Positions 5,520-7,806 of a DNA stretch of 7,806 nucleotides are shown here, one piece after another; within the stretch, counting starts at the first letter, position 1, and every line of letters begins with the position of its first letter. Origin of the DNA: JAIRVZ01 sp031553755 (lineage in GTDB: Bacteria; Bacteroidota; Bacteroidia; Bacteroidales; Azobacteroidaceae); contig JAVBKZ010000112.1 in NCBI GenBank assembly GCA_031553755.1, positions 1-7,806 on the forward strand, written 5' to 3'. A model generated the notes under the pieces. It was given only the letters and a program-made list of their open reading frames with translations. It searched no databases and was not told the origin of the DNA. Position numbers and translations under genes: made by a program.

Positions 5520-6800
5520 TTATTTCACTTTTTTGTATCCATAAACAGCTAACGCGCCCAATTCTTCTTCAATACGAAGCAATTGATTGTATTTAGCCAT
5601 ACGGTCGGAACGGCTCAAAGAACCTGTTTTGATTTGTCCTGAATTAGTCGCGACAGCGATATCCGCGATTGTAGCATCTTCAGTTTCTCCCGAACGGTGA
5701 GAAGTTACAGAAGTGTAACCTGCGCGGTGAGCCATTTCGATTGCATCTAATGTTTCGCTCAAAGAACCGATTTGGTTTACTTTGATAAGGATAGAGTTTG
5801 CACAACCTAATTCGATACCTTTCTTCAAATATTCAACGTTAGTTACGAACAAATCATCTCCAACCAATTGACATTTGTTGCCAATCATGTCGGTCAATAG
5901 TTTCCATCCGTCCCAGTCTCCTTCAGCCATACCGTCTTCGATAGAATCGATTGGATATTTAGCAGCCAATTCAGCCAAATATTCCGCTTGTTGAACAGAT
6001 GTACGTTTTGCTCCGTTTTCGCCTTCGAATTTGGCATAGTTGTAAATACCGTCTTTGTAGAATTCAGAAGCAGCGCAGTCAAGACCAATCATCACATCAG
6101 AACCAGCTTTGTAACCTGCCAATTCGATAGCTTTGATGATAGATTCCAAAGCGTCTTCAGTACCGTTCAATGCGGGAGCAAAACCTCCTTCGTCACCAAC
6201 AGCAGTACTTAAGTTTCTGTCGTGTAATACTTTTTTCAAAGAATGGAAAACTTCAGCACCCATTCTCAATCCTTCTCTGAAAGAAGGTGCGCCAACCGGA
6301 CGAATCATAAATTCCTGAAAAGCGATAGGAGCATCAGAGTGAGATCCTCCGTTGATGATGTTCATCATCGGAACAGGTAAAGTATATGTGTTCGTTCCAC
6401 CGATATATCTGTATAAAGGCATATCCAAATAAGTAGCGGCAGCTCTTGCTACAGCTAAAGAAACACCTAAAATAGCGTTTGCACCTAATTTAGATTTCGT
6501 TTTGGTTCCGTCCATTCCGATCATTTTTTTGTCGATAGCACGTTGTTCCAAAGCACTCATTCCTATTAACGCGGGAGCAATTACCTTGTTGATATTTTCA
6601 ACAGCTTTCAAAACTCCTTTACCTAAGTAACGTTTTTTATCACCATCACGCAATTCTAATGCTTCATTTTCACCTGTCGATGCTCCAGAAGGAACAGCGG
6701 CGCGACCCATGTAACCTGATGCCAAAAATACATCTACTTCTACTGTAGGATTACCTCTTGAATCCAAAATCTCTCTACCTACGATTTTTACGATTTCCAT
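5520..6800 (-). CDS. eno: Enolase (phosphopyruvate hydratase)
   Basis: Enolase interconverts 2-phosphoglycerate and phosphoenolpyruvate in glycolysis and gluconeogenesis, in the cytosol and with Mg2+. The 426 residues are full length. Visible landmarks are the mobile loop SGASTGE (38-44), NGGSHSDAP (150-158), VGDEGGFAP (201-209, general acid Glu204), metal ligands Asp241 (GLDCAASE), Glu288 (SIEDGMAEGDWDGW) and Asp315 (VGDDLFVTN), the signature ILIKVNQIGSLSET (337-350, catalytic base Lys340), SHRSGETED (367-375) and IKTG (390-393, Lys391). Start is the ATG whose complement is at 6798-6800; MEIVKIVGREILDSRGNPTVE is the standard start. It is a single-gene transcript with its own promoter (6851-6882) and shared terminator. 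No odd residues are seen. Confidence 0.98.
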   Translation of the reverse strand: MEIVKIVGREILDSRGNPTVEVDVFLASGYMGRAAVPSGASTGENEALELRDGDKKRYLGKGVLKAVENINKVIAPALIGMSALEQRAIDKKMIGMDGTKTKSKLGANAILGVSLAVARAAATYLDMPLYRYIGGTNTYTLPVPMMNIINGGSHSDAPIAFQEFMIRPVGAPSFREGLRMGAEVFHSLKKVLHDRNLSTAVGDEGGFAPALNGTEDALESIIKAIELAGYKAGSDVMIGLDCAASEFYKDGIYNYAKFEGENGAKRTSVQQAEYLAELAAKYPIDSIEDGMAEGDWDGWKLLTDMIGNKCQLVGDDLFVTNVEYLKKGIELGCANSILIKVNQIGSLSETLDAIEMAHRAGYTSVTSHRSGETEDATIADIAVATNSGQIKTGSLSRSDRMAKYNQLLRIEEELGALAVYGYKKVK

Positions 6801-6850
6801 ACGGTTCTTTTTTTGTTTTATTATTAGGGAAATTTTTCTTTTTCAGGCTG

Positions 6851-6882
6851 CAAAGGTAGTAAAATATCCAACTTAAAACAAA
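6851..6882 (-). promoter_or_regulatory. Promoter of enolase
   Basis: The minus strand reads TTTG (6882-6879), a 20-base spacer, then TACCTTTG (6858-6851), both boxes at full Bacteroidetes consensus. The start should lie near 6845, leaving a leader of about 45 bases. The end of the insertion-sequence remnant (6900) is only about 18 bp upstream of the -33 box. Confidence 0.85.
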
Positions 6883-6899
6883 AAAATAAAAGACTGTCT

Positions 6900-7108
6900 C
6901 AGGGCAAACGCATCTTAATTTGTTAGAATTTTCAACAAATATTCATTATTCCAACCAGCATCGAGTCTTTTTCCTTTGACACTTCTTTTCTTAGATTGTT
7001 CATTTTTAACCAGATTGAGGGCAATTCGATTAATCATGGAAAAATTTTGGGCAGCATATCCATCTCTTTTTCGAGAGCTATCCTCATTGAAAGAAACATC
7101 TAATTGCC
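6900..7108 (-). mobile_element. 3' end of a truncated ISAs1-family insertion sequence
   Basis: The segment holds the last part of an ISAs1-type (H-repeat-like) transposase and, just past its stop, the terminal sequence CAGGGCAAACGCATC (6900-6914 on the plus strand), which I recognise as the kind of end found on ISAs1 elements. The 5' end with its matching repeat is absent: similarity to the transposase stops near 7105-7108. The element is therefore a dead remnant. The right boundary is approximate. Confidence 0.7.
6915..7108 (-). pseudogene. ISAs1-family transposase, C-terminal fragment
   Basis: On the minus strand the frame gives LDVSFNEDSSRKRDGYAAQN followed by FSMINRIALNLVKNEQ and SVKGKRLDAGW, ending KILTN at a TAA (6915-6917). 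This matches the C-terminus of DDE transposases of the ISAs1 family, where the pattern LDVxFxEDxSRKRxxxAAxNFSxINxIALNL is typical and includes the final catalytic Glu of the DDE triad (in NED). Only about 63 codons of a protein usually near 370-380 residues remain, so catalysis is not possible. An ATG further upstream (7163) keeps the frame open, but those first 20 residues do not look like transposase and are probably flanking sequence. Confidence 0.75.
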
Positions 7109-7115
7109 TGTTCGG

Positions 7116-7134
7116 CGGCGTTTTCATAACGCCG
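7116..7134. repeat. Hairpin-forming inverted repeat CGGCGTT-TTCAT-AACGCCG
   Basis: Two perfect 7-base GC-rich arms (7116-7122 and 7128-7134) flank a 5-base loop. It lies just upstream of where transposase similarity ends, so it may mark the breakpoint. There is no T-tract on either side, which argues against a terminator. Confidence 0.5.
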
Positions 7135-7187
7135 TCGTATAAAGCGTTCGTTTTTAACGACATAATTATCTGATTTACAAAATATTC

Positions 7188-7210
7188 TAACAGGGTTTTG
7201 AACCCTGTTA
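7188..7210. repeat. Hairpin-forming inverted repeat TAACAGGGTT-TTG-AACCCTGTTA
   Basis: Perfect 10-base arms (7188-7197 and 7201-7210) surround a 3-base loop. In the minus direction it is followed by AGAATATTTTG, a weak U-rich tail, so it might work as a leftward terminator. It might instead be a REP-like or mobile-element end sequence. It is compact and GC-rich for this region. Confidence 0.5.
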
Positions 7211-7422
7211 AAGTTTATCAGGAATTAGAAAAACACCAGGTATAAATACAAGTTATGAGTATTCTTTTAAAATAGTAACAATTATATTTTTGACCGTAGC
7301 GTTAATAGTTTAGAATGATTGTAAAACCAACCGAGATTACAAAATCGCAAATGGAGTTAATTTTGAAGTATATTGATTGGCACAACTCAAAATGTCCCTG
7401 TTGATTTACTAAATAAATTCTA
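7211..7422. other. Non-coding AT-rich stretch
   Basis: Apart from the short frame at 7315-7404 I see no gene, promoter of the TAnnTTTG type, or stable RNA here. It lies between a hairpin repeat and the 3' end of the intron fragment, and may be decayed sequence. Confidence 0.5.
7315..7404 (+). pseudogene. Short coding-like frame, possible gene fragment
   Basis: The frame gives a 29-residue peptide with MIVKPTEITKSQ near its start and KYIDWHNSKCPC at its end. The middle (MELILKYIDWHN) looks like a real amphipathic helix rather than random translation of AT-rich DNA. There is no recognisable promoter or ribosome binding site, and I do not recognise a family. It may be the N-terminus of a decayed gene in the mobile-element debris, or chance. 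Confidence 0.25.
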
Positions 7423-7512
7423 ATTGAGCAGGAGGAAAACAAAGCTGTTTTCTTCCTACTTTCGTTTTCCTACCTTTCACACCACCATACGTGCCATTCG
7501 GCATACGGCGAT
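7423..7512 (-). mobile_element. Group II intron 3' fragment (domains V and VI)
   Basis: On the minus strand, 7510-7483 folds as group II domain V: CGCCGTATGCC, a GAAT tetraloop, GGCA, a two-base CG bulge, then TATGGTG, giving 7 plus 4 base pairs with two G-U wobbles. CGC (7510-7508) stands at the catalytic triad position, as in intron classes that use CGC instead of AGC. After a short GTGTGAAAGG linker comes a domain VI-like hairpin, AGGA-A-GAAAAC with GTTTTC-C-TCCT, and then CTCAAT, a typical intron 3' end, placing the 3' splice site near 7423. Domains I-IV and the reverse transcriptase would lie to the right but are absent, because unrelated repeats and another gene follow. The fragment cannot splice by itself. 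The right boundary is approximate. Confidence 0.72.
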
Positions 7513-7565
7513 TCTTTATTTACGATGCTATTTACTATAATAATCCATCAGCAAAGGACAAGCTG

Positions 7566-7608
7566 GAGAGTGGAGAAAAGTTGAGAGTGGAGAATTGAGA
7601 GTGGAGAA
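7566..7608 (+). repeat. Tandem direct repeats of GAGAGTGGAGAA
   Basis: The 12-base word occurs exactly three times, at 7566-7577, 7583-7594 and 7597-7608. The last two form a perfect 14-base tandem unit (TTGAGAGTGGAGAA), while the first is offset by three extra bases. Such purine-rich minisatellite-like repeats occur between genes in Bacteroidetes, and copy number can vary by slippage. No function is evident. Confidence 0.75.
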
Positions 7609-7677
7609 TTTTAATATCCTCTAAATATCTTAAAACAATGAATATCGTAATATCAACCAATACCTATTAATATCTTC

Positions 7678-7806
7678 TTATTGTAGGATCGTAACCAAAT
7701 TACCCATGAAATGAGAAACTACCGCGTATCCGATAAGTAAAGACATAAAAGCGAAAACTTTGATTTGTCCGTTGATTCTTTTTTGATTTTCGTTGTTGCT
7801 GTTGTT
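7678..7806 (-). CDS. C-terminal part of an unidentified protein with one membrane segment (partial)
   Basis: The frame enters from the right edge and ends at TAA (7678-7680 on the plus strand), giving 42 residues. An Asn-rich polar stretch (NNSNNENQ) and a basic KRINGQIK lead into a hydrophobic segment of about 20 residues (FAFMSLLIGYAVVSHFMG and onward), ending VTILQ. This fits a tail-anchored or last-helix membrane protein, or a very small one-helix membrane protein. Codon use resembles the neighbouring genes and the frame has no interruption. I do not recognise the family. The start lies outside the window. Confidence 0.6.
   Translation of the reverse strand, partial: NNSNNENQKRINGQIKVFAFMSLLIGYAVVSHFMGNLVTILQ

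Noticed and set aside
5894..6318. Several 60-75 codon frames on both strands inside enolase
   Set aside because: They are shadows of the enolase reading frame; enolase explains the conservation, and none shows motifs of its own.
6976..7173. Plus-strand 65-codon frame opposite the transposase fragment
   Set aside because: The minus-strand translation matches the ISAs1 transposase C-terminus, so the plus frame is antisense noise.
7566..7608. CRISPR-like array from the GAGAGTGGAGAA repeats
   Set aside because: Repeats are only 12-14 bp with 2-5 bp between them, far too short for repeats and spacers, and no cas gene is present.

Overview
The window looks like the chromosome of an AT-rich member of the Bacteroidales (phylum Bacteroidetes). 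Three things support this: promoters of the Bacteroidetes type (TTTG, a 19-21 bp spacer, then TAnnTTTG) in front of several transcripts, start codons without clear Shine-Dalgarno sequences, and protein families such as the lpxK-punA-thiL cluster, a Bacteroidales-style enolase and lipoproteins. The genus cannot be told from this sequence.

Left edge (1-480): no convincing protein gene. Two tandem leftward promoters (about 310-341 and 204-236) drive a non-coding leader with a hairpin plus T-tract and a boxA-like stretch. This resembles the leader of an rRNA operon lying to the left of the window (inference). A rightward promoter at 409-439 serves the next operon.

Rightward operon (481-3925): lpxK (lipid A 4'-kinase), a trimeric-type purine nucleoside phosphorylase overlapping lpxK by 56 bp, thiL (thiamine-monophosphate kinase), and a small lipoprotein with a degenerate Rieske-like cysteine region. 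The three enzymes belong to different pathways (lipid A, purine salvage, thiamine diphosphate).

Stable RNA unit (4000-4253): a near-ideal promoter, a small bacterial SRP RNA, a tRNA-Thr(UGU) beginning only four bases after the SRP RNA closing helix, and a strong intrinsic terminator. The two RNAs appear to be made as one precursor, in which the RNase P cut that matures the tRNA would also create the SRP RNA 3' end. This is the most distinctive architecture in the window.

A lipoprotein substrate-binding protein (4285-5433) of the iron-siderophore/cobalamin ABC transporter type follows, without any permease or ATPase gene beside it. It converges on enolase (5520-6800, minus strand) across a shared bidirectional terminator. 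Enolase has its own clear promoter at 6851-6882.

Right third (6883-7806): a patch of mobile-element debris. It holds the 3' end of an ISAs1-family transposase with its terminal repeat, two hairpin-forming inverted repeats, domains V and VI of a truncated group II intron, tandem 14-bp repeats, and at the right edge the C-terminus of an unidentified membrane-anchored protein read leftward.
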